A DNA stretch of 49,269 nucleotides, taken from Porogramme epimiltina (taxonomy: Eukaryota > Basidiomycota > Agaricomycetes > Polyporales > Polyporaceae). The stretch is taken from the NCBI GenBank assembly GCA_900155495.1, contig FTLJ01000601.1, forward strand, positions 1 through 49,269, given 5' to 3'. The notes beneath the pieces are model-generated. The model was not told where the DNA came from. It saw only the letters and a list, made by a program, of their open reading frames with translations, and made no database searches. The position numbers and the translations under genes are program-made. This document shows positions 10,403 through 21,057 of the stretch, piece after piece; within the stretch, counting starts at the first letter, position 1; each line of letters opens with the position of its first letter.

Positions 10403-12416
10403 TTAGTCTGCGAATGGGTCCGCAAATGGATCCTCCACTTGCTGCACGGGCCGCTTGGCAGTGCCCTGGGCACGTTGAGGAGACTCGTTGTCTGAACCGG
10501 CGTAATCGTATCTCTGCCGGGAGCCCGACGATGGCCCAGCACGATTGTGCGTTGCTTCGTCAGACGACTCGTAGTCGCTATAGTCTGAAAGCGAACCGCG
10601 GCGCCAGGTCTCTTCCTCCGAAGATGAGCGGGCGTTTGTGGGTCGTATCGGAGGAGGCAAGTTCCTGAAGGGAGCGAGGATTAAAGGTACATTCCAGCCA
10701 AAGTGTAAATGTTTCGTACTTCTGGTCAGCCCCTAGGGCACCAAATTGAAGGTCCTGGAGATCCGGATGAACATAGGACGGACTCGTCGGGCTCGTTTCC
10801 CCCGAATCTGGATAGTAGTTGGAGCCCCCCGCCCGCCCAATGGAGCGCTCGATTGCGACGCGTTGCCTCTCTTGAAGTTTTCCGAGCTCCGAGGTCGAGA
10901 GTTTGGCAGCTGCAAGGCCTTCTTGAATCTCCTTCACTTGCTGCTCCGAGGTGTCAGGTTTAGAAAGCTACAGTGATTGTATGTTAGAACACAGAGGTTA
11001 GAGGGACGAAAGTGAAGCTGACAGCATCGTAGTTCTCCAGCGCAGCAATAATGCGGTCGTTGGTGTCAATGAGGACACCGATCATATCTTCATTCTCGAC
11101 AAGCTAATAGGACTATAAGTTTATTAGATAGCGGGGGAAAATAGGGGCGATTTACCTGCACATAACGAACAATCTGCTTCCGGACTTGCTTTACTTTAGC
11201 CAGACACTCTTGGACCCGCTCGTTAGCCTCCAAGCTCTCTTGTTGCGTGTTGACGAGCTGTAGGGCTGGTATCAGGATCTAAAAGAGGAAGTTAGATTTA
11301 TCGTTACTCACTGTCATCGCATTCACTAGATTGTTGGTAACTTGAGATGCGCTCGCAATGGCGGTCAAGATTTGTGGCTTCTCCTATACAACTGTTAGTG
11401 GTGTAGCGTGAGATTTGGACACACACATTGGGCGTACCTGCTCAAAATTGAAAGGCTTCCGCTTAGGTTTGGGCTGGGAGGACTTATGTCGCCTTTCTTC
11501 TTCCTCCCGCTTCCGTCTCTGTTTGTCTTCTTTGGCTTTTCGCTTCTCTTCTTCCCGCCTCTTACGAGCCTCCTCTTCCTTCTTCTTCCTCTCCATGTAC
11601 TCCATGTCCAACCCAAGCCCCGCATTCACATTCTCCATAGCCCGCTTATCTGAGCTTACACGATCGCTTTGGGCAAGTCTGCATTGTTCATAGAGCTTTG
11701 CGACGATCTGCATAGATGGATCTTCTGAGAACTGACGGCGCCATCCAGCAAGAACAGCTGCAAGCTTCTTCTTGACTTGGGCGTCCGTTGAAGGGTCGGA
11801 GGCTAGATGCTTTAGGGCATCCGTGAGTTGGCTGTCGGCGAAGGAGGCTGGAAAAGAGAACATCCATATCAACGAACACATGTTGGGTGTCATGGCGCAG
11901 CCTACTTTGGAACTTGTGCCCGCCATTCTCCACGATAGCCTTCAGAATCTGGTGGGCAAGGTGCGTTAAAAGGGGTTATAGACAGAGAATTACGGGGTGG
12001 CGAAAACATACATGAAGCGCACGATATTGGTTGTGCGAGTTACCGTGCTTAATCTTCTTGCGCAAGGCTCTGGAGGCTTCGGCGGGCCTGCTCTGGCTTA
12101 GCACCGGCGGTCTGGGGAAGCGCACAACTGAATAGCGAGCTCACCCTGTAGCTTGGATGTTGATAGATTCCATGAGCTCTGGAATTCTTTTGGAGCGCCG
12201 GTTGAGATCGCAATAATCAGAAACAGTGAGCCGACCACTCACCCATCGTAGGCTTCCCCTTCGTAGGTGCTCGAGGTAAGGATCTCAACCCACTCAGTAA
12301 TAGACGACTAGAATAGATGTCGGAAATGAGCTAAACGAGGATAAGACTAGGCGCACGTGTGGCTTCTCGCGATTGAAGACCGAGTAGGCCTGCTTCGCGA
12401 AGGACATAGTGGACAT
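10403..12416 (-). CDS. LSB5: Lsb5-type VHS/GAT domain protein
   Basis: Eleven exons on the minus strand (12416-12357, 12307-12243, 12186-12145, 12087-12012, 11948-11906, 11847-11438, 11383-11312, 11257-11156, 11103-11023, 10967-10720, 10664-10403) give 486 aa. Residues 1-165 form a VHS/ENTH-type superhelix: STYEGEAYDGIPELMESINI, GPAEASRALRKKIKHGNSHN, ILKAIVENGGHKFQT. A strongly charged Lys/Glu/Arg stretch follows (residues about 185-228), then a GAT-like helical region (LVNAMT...IVRYVQLVENEDMIGVLIDT). The C-terminus is Ser/Pro-rich and ends in a repeated DPFADPFAD, an acidic DPF-type motif that in endocytic proteins binds adaptor appendages. Family role: links ubiquitin/GGA-like sorting to Las17/actin in endocytosis. 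Several splice phases were fixed by the conserved YDGIPEL and TGPAEA sequences. The gene symbol is by family resemblance. Confidence 0.85.
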
Positions 12417-12827
12417 GGTGGGCGTTGGAGAGAGAGAGAGCCTGTGGCCGGGACGACCGGGGACACTGCCCGGCCCATTATGACGTCTCGCTTAACGGTT
12501 AAAGCGCCCGTGGGCTCAGCCCCTTGGCTAGAGGAATCACTATACGTTGCCTCAATTTCGAGCTTTCCAGATTCACCCGCTCCTCCGCCACCATTTGCGA
12601 CAATAGATTCGCCGCCGGCGTATACACCGACAAAGGCAACAGGAGATCCCGGTCTGTTGGCGTCATCACATCACCGTTGTTATTCTCGCGGAACGGATCG
12701 CCCGCGCAGTAGACGGGCTCATCACAAATAGCCGTATGTATGCGTAGTTCTGGTGTATAGGATGAGATGGGCTGTAGTAAGGTAATTAGCAGATATCTGT
12801 ACATTACACCGCAGCGCCTAGCACAGG
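12417..12827. other. Intergenic: Lsb5 promoter and original 3' flank of SerRS
   Basis: Before the retrotransposon inserted, this stretch lay directly downstream of the seryl-tRNA synthetase stop codon. It also contains the upstream region of the minus-strand Lsb5-like gene. A minus-strand frame (12499-12954) crosses from here into the element and is therefore not a conserved gene. Confidence 0.6.
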
Positions 12828-12843
12828 CTTTTACATCCATCTG
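12828..12843. repeat. Target-site duplication, left copy (16 bp)
   Basis: CTTTTACATCCATCTG here is identical to 21058-21073. It directly abuts the 3' end of the non-LTR element. The right-hand copy contains the SerRS stop codon; this left copy carries the same TAA (minus strand) at 12831-12833. Confidence 0.9.
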
Positions 12844-13061
12844 GTGGGGCGCATCTTGAGCTCCTGTCCGCAGTGAGTTCGTTGGAACGTTTGGTGCAGT
12901 TAGGAGCGCGCTTGGTGAATTTCCGGGGAAACGAGAAACCCCAGTAGCTACCATGTATTCGATAGTTCACCTTACCGCGAGGAAATGCTTTTACGCACTG
13001 AGTGTGGGACTCCAAGATCATCGAGAGAATCCTTTGAGCACCCGGCCGTCCGGCAAGCTCA
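12844..13061 (-). other. Retrotransposon 3' tail
   Basis: The 218 bases between the ORF2 stop and the target-site duplication have no coding potential I would trust and no A-run at the junction. In this type of element the tail is presumably the part recognised by the reverse transcriptase. Confidence 0.6.
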
Positions 13062-16000
13062 TCATCTCCCTCTCTTAATACCCACTAAAACCCCGCTGTT
13101 GGTCACCCATTCGGGTGGTAGATTGTCCGAGTTTTCCAAAACCGGACGCCATATTCCGTCAACTAGTTTCGCCCATCGTGAGCGCTTCTTCCCCTGAACA
13201 AGCGCCGCCGTTCTGCGGTCGAGGGACAGTCGCCTATCCAACGCCGAGAACCACCTATTCGTGACTTCTTGTTCCGAGAAATGCCGTCCTGAGCGAGAAA
13301 TCACCCGTTCGCATCGTAGCTTCCAGATCAAGTGTGCAGATTCGATTGCGAGTATGGCCCATCGCTTTTCCGCAAGTGTATCCCTGGAACCAGTTGGGTT
13401 CTTGCGGAAGTTCGCGCACGCCGCACCGAAAATAGTGCCCCAGTCCGGGATCGGCGTTTCGTGTGTTGATGAGGGCCATGTGCTCCTGAGTAGATCCCAT
13501 ATAGTCTCTCGACCGACCTCCGTGCAAGTAAATAAGATGTGTTCCATAGTCTCCGTCTGTCCGCATGATTGACATACCGCGCGGTCCATGAGTTCGTCTG
13601 ACATGTTAGGGCGTAGCCATTTCTCGCCGATCATGTAACCACCGTGGATTGCCATCCATATCCACTGTCTCGCTTCGCGTGTGACCTCCGCCTTTTTCAG
13701 GGACTTCCAGAGGTGAGCTTCTGTGATCTGGTACCCGAAGGTGTCCTCGACATCCTGGATAATTCTTCCGACGTTCCTGGCGGTCGTCGTTCTCGGGTCG
13801 ACTTTTGCCATCTTACTTCTTCTAATCGCCTTGTACGCAATTTTCTGTGTGACTCTGCTGAGCTTGACGCCAGTCAGCTTCAGCGTGGGGTGTACCGTTA
13901 TGTCCACCTGGTCCGGGGATGGCTTAGCCGCTCCCGCCCCTGCTAGTCTGTCCGCGCGTTCGTTGCCAGGGTGCCCCCTGTGGCCTTTGACCCATTGGAA
14001 TGCTGTGTGTCCTCTCCGTGCTAACGTAGCTCCGATTATTGCCTCTGTTAGGGATGCGTTCTTCTGTAATATGAAGCCTTCGTCTTCGTATTTCCTACGG
14101 CGTTTCGTTACTGCCTCCATAACGGTCTTAGAGTCAGTAATTTGTAGCAAGTTGTCGTTGTTACTAGCAGATTTCGCTGCCAGTAGAGTAGCTACTGCTT
14201 CGCCTGCCTGGTTTGACTGTTCCAGGGTGGGCGGTAGGCGGACGCTCTTGTTTCCCTCATGCCCTTCGGCGAAAAACACCCCTGCTCCTGCGGCTGCGTT
14301 TCGTTCTCCATTGTTCAGGCACGATCCGTCTGTAGCTACCATCGTGAGCTGCTGCTGCCCATCTGTATACATGTCAAGCTTCTCGTTACAGGGCTCTCCC
14401 GGGCCGGTGAAGATTCGTAGCGCATCGGCGATATTTCCATAGGTGGTAACCCTTCTATCGAACATCTCAATAGGCGCCTGCACCCCGTCGTATACGGATG
14501 CGGCCTCGGCCATGAGTTCGTTCTCGTAGTCCATGGGGTGTTCACCCCTGGGGTCCCATCTTGGTGGCAGCAAGTCCAGAAACTGTTTTGCTCGCATCAT
14601 GCACGCTTGCGGGGCGGCACACCCCAGTTCCAGGCGCATGCATGTACATCTGTCGCATTGGCAGTCACTTGACCATCTATGTCCGGGTTCGTGTAGGTCC
14701 GCGGCGAGCGCTTCAAAGTCCCCTACTGTAAAGACTCTGTGGTTCGACTTCAAGCAGGCGGTTGCAGCGGATCGTCCTCCTAGGCGACGGATCTTTTTGT
14801 CTGCCTGTATGTGGTCCCACATGGGTAGGCTCCTCAGGATTTCCCTCGAGGGGGCTCTGCACTCGAGACGAAGCTTGTACTTCTTAGCAACTTCCATCAT
14901 CGCCTTAAGCTCAGGCGGCACACTGTTCGTCTTCGGTTTCCAGTTCTGCAAGAAGGTGTTGATGCGGCACTCCTCGTCTCTTGGTGATGTGTTTGGGCTC
15001 ACGGTCTTCGCCATGATATCATCTGCTACAAACGCCCACAGGGGCCTCTCGTTACTGAAATCTAGGTACGCTTTCAGCCACATGATGTCGATTGCCTCAT
15101 TCCGCGCTTCCAGGTCGAGCAGGTCGAATCCGCCTTGTTCAACAGGTAGTAAGAGGTGCGCATAAGCCACCGGGGGGGAGTATTTGTCGTCCCAAAGGTA
15201 CGCCCTTGCGATCTTGTCGAGGCGTTCCCGTATCGGTTTGGGCATTCTCTGTACATCTGTTAGGAACTGAGACATCCCTCCGATGAACATTTGTACTACA
15301 TGCCTCTTCCCTTCTAGGGTTGGACGCGACCTCTTCCAGTTCGCCAGGGTCGAGGAGATTTTCTCCAGCGTTGGGAGCCAGACTCCGGTCTCCTCGACCT
15401 CATTGCCAAACCAGGCACCAAGTATGCGTACGGCTTCGCCCTCCTCGGCGATATGCACGTTCTGAGGGTAGTTCTCCCACCTGCCAGTGGTCTTGTACGT
15501 GTTTATCATGTCCTCTCGGAACTGTTGAGTGCCTATAGGAATGATCTCCGTCTTTTTCAGGTTGAATCTCGCTTTCGCCGCGGCGCACCATACATCCAGG
15601 TTTTTCTGGAGGGTTGCGAAATCGTCAGTCGACGATAGGTACACCGTGGTGTCGTCAGCGAATAGGGTCGCTTTCAGAGCTTCTCTGCAGTTAGGTACGT
15701 TGAAGCCCGCGATATCTGACTTTCGTATCATCGCTGACAGTGGCTCAATCGCGAGGTCAAACAATAGACAGGACAGCGGGTCGCCTTGCCGCACTCCCCT
15801 CGTAACCCTGTAGGGGTCGCTCAAGATGCCGTTTATTAGGACCGCCGTCTCCGCATGTGCATACAGTGACTTTATGGTCCTGATGAATCGGTCCGGTACA
15901 TTGAAACGTTCTAGGACGCGCCACAGATAGTCATGGGAGATTTTGTCGTAAGCTTTCTCCTGGTCTAAGGCTACTATCGCGCCATTGACTTCGTTCGCTT

Positions 16001-18215
16001 CTGCCCATGACATCATCATTCGCGCCAGCTGTGTGTGGTTATGCAATCTCCTTCCTGGTACAAAACCTGCTTGTGCTGGGTGTATAAGCTGCGGTGCCGC
16101 ATGAGCCAGTCTCATGGAGAGGATCTTCGTAAGTAGCTTGTAGTCTGTGTTCAGCAACGTTATCGGTCTGTAGTTGACCACCCGGGTTCGTTCGCCTTTC
16201 TCTTTGTAGATCGGTGCCATCCATCCCTCGGAGAAGGGGACTCCAGGTGCCACCCCATAGGTTTGTACGTCCTTAAAGACCTCTAGGAGGAGCTTAATTA
16301 CATCAAATTTCGCTCTCCCTTCGTGCCTGCTATCTTCCGAGAACCTGGCGTTCAAGGTCTTCCATACCTCGTATGGGATCCCATCCCTCCCGGGGGCAGT
16401 ACCTGCCTTAGCGTACTTCAGGGCTATCGCGCATTCTGTGTAGGTGATGTCCTCATCCATTTCCTCGGACTCCTTGTCTGACAGTCCGCTGTCCAGATGC
16501 TCGAGGGACTCTAGGATGCATCGCTCCCTTTCGTCATGGCCTGGTATCCCAGTCTCGTCCTGTTGCAGGCTGCTGTGGTGCGCTCTCGCCATCTCTGCCA
16601 TTCTAACGGAGTCCGTCTCATAGATTCGCGGGCCCTCTGGTCCGGCGGGGCCCTCTTTCTCGAAAGCGTATATGATGTCTCGGGGCTTGCTGGGTTTGTT
16701 CAACTTCGTCCAGTATTTGGAGGGGCTTTCGCCCTCCAGTCTGTGCTTCGCCCTCGCGTTCTGCTGTTGTTGCCGCACACGCTTGATCTTCAGGTCCATG
16801 ACCTTTTTCGTGAGCGCGGACACTTCTGTTGCCCTGTCTGCCTCGGGTACACTCATGTTGTTCTGCGCTTTCGTTCTGGCCTTTTCCAGCTCCTTGATTT
16901 CCGCTAGGAGTTTAGGGACGACTTCCTTCTCCCTCTCTCTGGCTCGGGAAAGCCAGGCGGTCTTCAGTTCATGGAACAAGACCTGCGCGTTCCGTGCGTC
17001 TGTCCTCTGTCCTGAGGTACGAATCTCCTCCATTTCTTCCATGACGCGCATTCCTGACGATTTCATCTCTTTCGCCAGCTTCTTGTCCTTAAGAAGGTGT
17101 AATGAGAAAGTAGGTCTCCCATGACCGACCACCGGAGCGTTCTGCATTGCTAACTGGACTGAGACCATCAGGTGGTCCGTCGGTACCGCGGGGACTTTTA
17201 TATCCCACTCCCTCGCTGTCTCAAAGACGTCTTGGGTAACATATATGCGGTCTAGACGTGAGCACATGGCACCCTTGTGCCAGGTGTACGCACGCGTCGT
17301 TGGGTACGTCATCCTCCACCCATCCGCCAGCATGAGGCCTAATGAGCGTTTGAGAGAATCGAGGTCATCCACGGAGAGGTCCGGGGGTTTGACAGGTAGT
17401 CTGTCAATCGCTTCCTCCGTGACGTTGAAGTCCCCAGCCATAAGGTGCGGCCTAGGTAAGTTCACGTTCGTTTCATAATATTCTTCCACTTTCCTAAAGA
17501 AAGCTCTCCTTTCCTCGACGCCGTCCGATGTGGGGGCGTATATGCAGAGGACCCGAAGTTCGTCACCTCCCGCGCATGTTATCGCCACTTGGAGTGCACG
17601 CCCAGGTACGATCTCCGTTGCTGTCGCCCCGTTTGCGTTTATCTGGCTCTTGTTTAGCACTACCGCCACCCCTTCCTTGCGGGTTGGGGCGTCCGGGTGT
17701 TCCGAGAAGAAGATTTTTAGTCTTCCTTTGAACATTCCCATTACATCTGCCTTACGGCTTTCCGTTAGGTGCGTCTCCTGTAGCAGGAGTATTCCCACTC
17801 CATTCTGCTTAATGTTCTTATACATCGTTCTCCATTTATTATCTGGATGCGCGGAATGGAGCGCTCCATATCCGTTCATATTTAGCGACGCTACTCGTAT
17901 GCCCGTCTTACGGGCAAGCCTGTCGACTTTGCGTCTGGTGGGCCGTGGGGGCCCACCTTGGCTCACATTCGCCTCGTTCTGGCGTGGTTCGTCGAGTTCT
18001 CGACCTGCCGACGTGTTCGCGTCGGGGGCACCGTTGCGGTCGCTCCTATTACCTCGCATATCGCTTGGTACTTCGATCTCATTCGGATCGGTGCGCATGA
18101 TGTTTGCGCTGGCCCTCAGTTCAGAGGACCTCTCTCCCGCTGCCCGGGATTCCGGATGCTGGGAGGTCGGCTGGTCAGGGCTCGCGCCCCTCATTCCGTC
18201 CCGACCTCCCTGCAC
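13062..18215 (-). CDS. ORF2: endonuclease-reverse transcriptase-RNase H polyprotein
   Basis: One uninterrupted frame of 1717 aa. Residues about 105-350 are an APE-type endonuclease: VASLNMNGYG, LLQETHL, AGDFNVTE, RLDRIYVT, TDHLMVSV. Residues about 640-930 are the reverse transcriptase: IYKEKGERTRVVNYRPITLL, VALDQEKAYDKI, GVRQGDPLSCLLFDL and the catalytic FADDTTVY. A Cys-rich segment (CQCDRCTCM) follows. RNase H spans about residues 1305-1430, with ATDGSCLNNG, the Glu in QAGEAVA, ITDSKTV and VKGHRGHPGNERAD. Near residue 1570 a C-x2-C-x7-H-x4-C finger (CQSCGQTETMEHILFTC) occurs. All key catalytic residues are present. The enzyme nicks genomic DNA and primes reverse transcription on it. The first in-frame ATG was used; translation may depend on reinitiation after an upstream frame ending at 18191. 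Confidence 0.95.
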   Translation of the reverse strand: MQGGRDGMRGASPDQPTSQHPESRAAGERSSELRASANIMRTDPNEIEVPSDMRGNRSDRNGAPDANTSAGRELDEPRQNEANVSQGGPPRPTRRKVDRLARKTGIRVASLNMNGYGALHSAHPDNKWRTMYKNIKQNGVGILLLQETHLTESRKADVMGMFKGRLKIFFSEHPDAPTRKEGVAVVLNKSQINANGATATEIVPGRALQVAITCAGGDELRVLCIYAPTSDGVEERRAFFRKVEEYYETNVNLPRPHLMAGDFNVTEEAIDRLPVKPPDLSVDDLDSLKRSLGLMLADGWRMTYPTTRAYTWHKGAMCSRLDRIYVTQDVFETAREWDIKVPAVPTDHLMVSVQLAMQNAPVVGHGRPTFSLHLLKDKKLAKEMKSSGMRVMEEMEEIRTSGQRTDARNAQVLFHELKTAWLSRAREREKEVVPKLLAEIKELEKARTKAQNNMSVPEADRATEVSALTKKVMDLKIKRVRQQQQNARAKHRLEGESPSKYWTKLNKPSKPRDIIYAFEKEGPAGPEGPRIYETDSVRMAEMARAHHSSLQQDETGIPGHDERERCILESLEHLDSGLSDKESEEMDEDITYTECAIALKYAKAGTAPGRDGIPYEVWKTLNARFSEDSRHEGRAKFDVIKLLLEVFKDVQTYGVAPGVPFSEGWMAPIYKEKGERTRVVNYRPITLLNTDYKLLTKILSMRLAHAAPQLIHPAQAGFVPGRRLHNHTQLARMMMSWAEANEVNGAIVALDQEKAYDKISHDYLWRVLERFNVPDRFIRTIKSLYAHAETAVLINGILSDPYRVTRGVRQGDPLSCLLFDLAIEPLSAMIRKSDIAGFNVPNCREALKATLFADDTTVYLSSTDDFATLQKNLDVWCAAAKARFNLKKTEIIPIGTQQFREDMINTYKTTGRWENYPQNVHIAEEGEAVRILGAWFGNEVEETGVWLPTLEKISSTLANWKRSRPTLEGKRHVVQMFIGGMSQFLTDVQRMPKPIRERLDKIARAYLWDDKYSPPVAYAHLLLPVEQGGFDLLDLEARNEAIDIMWLKAYLDFSNERPLWAFVADDIMAKTVSPNTSPRDEECRINTFLQNWKPKTNSVPPELKAMMEVAKKYKLRLECRAPSREILRSLPMWDHIQADKKIRRLGGRSAATACLKSNHRVFTVGDFEALAADLHEPGHRWSSDCQCDRCTCMRLELGCAAPQACMMRAKQFLDLLPPRWDPRGEHPMDYENELMAEAASVYDGVQAPIEMFDRRVTTYGNIADALRIFTGPGEPCNEKLDMYTDGQQQLTMVATDGSCLNNGERNAAAGAGVFFAEGHEGNKSVRLPPTLEQSNQAGEAVATLLAAKSASNNDNLLQITDSKTVMEAVTKRRRKYEDEGFILQKNASLTEAIIGATLARRGHTAFQWVKGHRGHPGNERADRLAGAGAAKPSPDQVDITVHPTLKLTGVKLSRVTQKIAYKAIRRSKMAKVDPRTTTARNVGRIIQDVEDTFGYQITEAHLWKSLKKAEVTREARQWIWMAIHGGYMIGEKWLRPNMSDELMDRAVCQSCGQTETMEHILFTCTEVGRETIWDLLRSTWPSSTHETPIPDWGTIFGAACANFRKNPTGSRDTLAEKRWAILAIESAHLIWKLRCERVISRSGRHFSEQEVTNRWFSALDRRLSLDRRTAALVQGKKRSRWAKLVDGIWRPVLENSDNLPPEWVTNSGVLVGIKRGR

Positions 18216-18822
18216 GCCCCTACTGTCTTGTTCGCCGCCTCTGTCATTGGGGGGAGGAGCCGCAGGGTCGCCCTCCCCCCCTCGAGAGGACGTCGTCGCT
18301 CTTCCGTGTCCAGTTTGCGGTTGTCCGGGTTGCTGCTGTAGCTGCCTAATATCTCTGTTAGTGTGTGTTGTCGCTTACTTTCGGCTTCCCTATGGCTTGC
18401 TGGGCCTACAGGTTCTCCGCCGAGGTGCCTCATCCTCCACTCGGTCACTCCGGGTTGAGCGAGCTTCGGACTTGGCGGGGGGGGTTCTATGTATTGAGCC
18501 ACTGACTTCTTCACTATTCTAGTCTCACTACTTACACGCAGACGACTTGCGTCCTTCCCGGAGATAAAGGCAAGGGTAGTATAGATTTATGTATATCATT
18601 AATACCAGAAGTATTTTGTTTCTGCGTCTCGTATTCTAGTGGCGCAGGTAGCGGGATTTCCCGATTAGGTAGGCAGTCTACGACACTCCCGCCCTGGTGC
18701 GGCACTGTGTCTGGCCTCGCATTGTCACGTGTGGGAGAAACAATTCTAATTCTCGGAGACTAGGCAAAATTCCGCTACACTTGTTGTGCTACGTCTAAGT
18801 ACGTTCGTGTGGGTACAACACC
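18216..18822 (-). other. Spacer between ORF1 and ORF2 of the retrotransposon
   Basis: The spacer contains a 107-codon frame (18514-18191, minus) starting MKKSVAQYIE and ending 25 bases inside the ORF2 start, in another frame. No domain is recognised. It may be chance or a device for coupling ORF2 translation. Confidence 0.4.
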
Positions 18823-20379
18823 CTACATGCCGCGGCCGCCGCGGCCTCCGCGCGCGCCACCGCGCCCCGAGCCGCGTGCGCCACCGCGCCCGCCTCCGCG
18901 TCCCCGACCCGTCGTCGCGGCAGAGGCTCCGTAGGCGTTCCTGAACGCCTGTATGAGCGGGGTTGCTACCTTGGCGGCTGCGCCGACGTATGTGATGGGG
19001 TTGAGGGAGGTTGCGCGGACACCAAGGTCGCGCGGTGTGGTACCGATCCATCCCTCGACCTCCGGCCACGGGCATCGCGCCGTGCAGTGGATTCTAGACT
19101 TGCATAGGTCACACCACACCTTCGCGCGGCCGTTCTGCGCGATGTCGTACCGTTCGAAGCCCATCCTGAACGCTTCGCGTGTCTGCGCGCCCCTCTTCGT
19201 GAAGAGGTCGCGCCAGGCCTTGTGTTCTGCCTTGTCCCCCGTGGGGGGTCGCGCCATGAAGACGTAGGCGGGTACCAGGTCTCCATCCGGCCCCTCCGCC
19301 ATCGTTCGTTCGAGCGTGAAGGTTGCCGAGAGCGTGTCCAAGATGGCGGTGAGGTCGCCTGTGTGGCGGAGGTTCTTGTAGGCGAGTCTCGCGGAGTAGC
19401 TTTGGTATGGGGGCTCGAGGTTGATGGTTGCCTTGATCGCTCCTAGGATGAGCGCTTTCTCGTCGATGACCTCGCCGTGGAGGGGGTCCGCAGAGAACGC
19501 GTCACTGGCCACCGTGAACAGGTCCCAGGTTAGTGTGTCTTCGTCGAGGGGGTAGACGGTGAACGAGACGTTGGGGCCAACGGCGAACACGCGCTGCCAC
19601 ATGAGGAACTTCCGGAGTGGTTCCGCCATGATCGGCAGCGTGAGGATGTACGTCCAGGGCTTGCTGAACGCAAGGCTGTTGGGCCCGCCTCTGTTCCGCA
19701 TGTCCGGCTTGAAGACCTGCACCGCGTACGATTTGTTATCGTTCTCCTGGAAGGCGAGGGCCCTCAGGAAATCTTGGCACTCGCGCGCCACTTCCGTGGC
19801 GTTAACGTTCCTTGCCTTCCCTGCGCCATGGGGGACGAGCGCGAGGACGATATTCTTCTGCTGGATAGCGCCGTCCAGACTCGCGAGCTGTTCTGCGGAG
19901 AGGTTCCCGCGGAATTCTTCGAGCGGGATGGGGGGGCTCTGGAACGGCCCCTTGGCGAAGGGAGGGTGCGGGAGGAGGGGCTGGGGTGGTTCCGCGCCTT
20001 CGTGCGACATGCGGAAGTGCGGGTTGGCGTGCCTCCCGGTGGGCAGCCCGGAGAAATGAGCGGGGTCGAGCTCCGGGATGTACTTGTACGCCCACGGGTT
20101 GTTGCTGGGAGGTGCCTTGGTCGGGGGCGCCGGCTGCCTAAGGGTGGCGAGCTCCTCCTCCCATAGGTTCTGGCGGTTCGGGACTTTCCTCAGCCGCTCG
20201 CGCTCGGGAGATGGTGAACGGTTCCTTACGGTGGGCTCCTTCCCGTTCTGCGTGCGGGCCTTTTTCGCGGCAGGGCGGTTCGCGTCCACCATCTCTTGGT
20301 CCTTGTCCGCGGGGACCGGAGGCCCCCCTTGGGGGGGCGGTGCAGGGGCGTTTGTCTGGGGGGTTCTGTCGGCCATCAA
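18823..20379 (-). CDS. ORF1: gag-like protein with zinc knuckle and RGG tail
   Basis: A single frame of 518 aa. The N-terminal third is Pro-rich and basic with a likely nuclear-targeting stretch (PAAKKARTQNGK). The centre shows no named domain I can assign. Near residue 430 a C-x2-C-x4-H-x4-C zinc knuckle (CDLCKSRIHCTARC) appears, typical of nucleic-acid-binding gag-like ORF1 proteins. The C-terminus is an RGG/GRG-rich tail of about 30 residues (GRGRGGGRGGARG). Inferred role: coats the element RNA in the ribonucleoprotein. The neighbour downstream is ORF2. Confidence 0.9.
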   Translation of the reverse strand: MMADRTPQTNAPAPPPQGGPPVPADKDQEMVDANRPAAKKARTQNGKEPTVRNRSPSPERERLRKVPNRQNLWEEELATLRQPAPPTKAPPSNNPWAYKYIPELDPAHFSGLPTGRHANPHFRMSHEGAEPPQPLLPHPPFAKGPFQSPPIPLEEFRGNLSAEQLASLDGAIQQKNIVLALVPHGAGKARNVNATEVARECQDFLRALAFQENDNKSYAVQVFKPDMRNRGGPNSLAFSKPWTYILTLPIMAEPLRKFLMWQRVFAVGPNVSFTVYPLDEDTLTWDLFTVASDAFSADPLHGEVIDEKALILGAIKATINLEPPYQSYSARLAYKNLRHTGDLTAILDTLSATFTLERTMAEGPDGDLVPAYVFMARPPTGDKAEHKAWRDLFTKRGAQTREAFRMGFERYDIAQNGRAKVWCDLCKSRIHCTARCPWPEVEGWIGTTPRDLGVRATSLNPITYVGAAAKVATPLIQAFRNAYGASAATTGRGRGGGRGGARGSGRGGARGGRGGRGM

Positions 20380-21057
20380 GGAGAAGGCAGGGGCTGTGTG
20401 GCTCGGTAGGAGAAGTGGGATGTGTGGCTCAGGAAGGTTCGACTAGTGTGTAGAGTTCACGTCTCCTCCTTCTACGTTTTTTATCCCTTCCAGGGTGCCG
20501 CCACGGCGTGGCCTTTCTTTGTGTCTGGCGGGACTTAGGTGGCGCGCCATCACGCCTTATCACGCTTTCCGCTGGGGTCCCTTTCGCCCATGCAGTTCCT
20601 TTGTCTCTTTGTGTTCTGGTGGCTCATCGGCCCATCGGGCTTGCTCACTCTATGGTGTCGCGGTCACGTGATATGTTTTATTCTCCGGGCGGGCGGGGGG
20701 CGCGCGGCCTCCCCGTCCCACGGGTGGCTCGCCCTCTCCGGGTCGAGCGTATCTACGTACATCGTACTACATGGGGTGTACTAGGGGGTGACAGGTCTGT
20801 GTCTAGGGAGGGGGGTCCTGATGCCGAAGTTTCTCGACTTTTTACGCGCCTTCGCGCGTTTTACCGCCACTCATTCGGTGGCGCGACGGTGAGAAGGCCG
20901 TCTGAGGCGGTCCCGGGCTTGGGATACCTGTCTTCCGGCCGAAGGGCAGCACGGAGGACGACCTCTTACGACCTCGTTGGAGGCCGCGCCTTGGGCCCTG
21001 GCAAGCAGGGCGGGTCACCTGAGCCACCCATCTGATCGATGATGGTGGATCAGGTCC
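20380..21057 (-). promoter_or_regulatory. Retrotransposon 5' leader, probably with internal promoter
   Basis: The 678 bases from the upstream duplication to the ORF1 ATG carry no convincing frame. In LINE-type elements the promoter lies inside this region. Here the leader also directly follows the SerRS stop codon in the same orientation, so it may be transcribed as the SerRS 3' UTR. Confidence 0.5.

Larger units (their letters stand above)
12844..21057 (-). mobile_element. Non-LTR (LINE-type) retrotransposon, apparently full length
   Basis: An 8.2 kb element on the minus strand with a 5' leader of about 0.68 kb, ORF1 (20379-18823), a 0.6 kb spacer, ORF2 (18215-13062) and a 218-base 3' tail. 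A perfect 16-bp direct repeat flanks it, as expected from target-primed reverse transcription. There are no long terminal repeats and no obvious poly-A at the 3' end, as in several fungal clades. The ORF2 order endonuclease, reverse transcriptase, RNase H, Cys-His finger together with the zinc-knuckle ORF1 resembles the fungal Tad/I group; the clade assignment is inference. Both frames are open and the duplication is perfect, so the insertion is probably young and may be competent. Confidence 0.92.

Noticed and set aside
12499..12954. 151-codon minus-strand frame next to the Lsb5 gene
   Set aside because: It crosses the junction between the retrotransposon and the original flank, so it cannot be an old gene.
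17530..18522. 330-codon plus-strand frame opposite retrotransposon ORF2
   Set aside because: Antisense shadow of a well-supported coding frame with endonuclease motifs.
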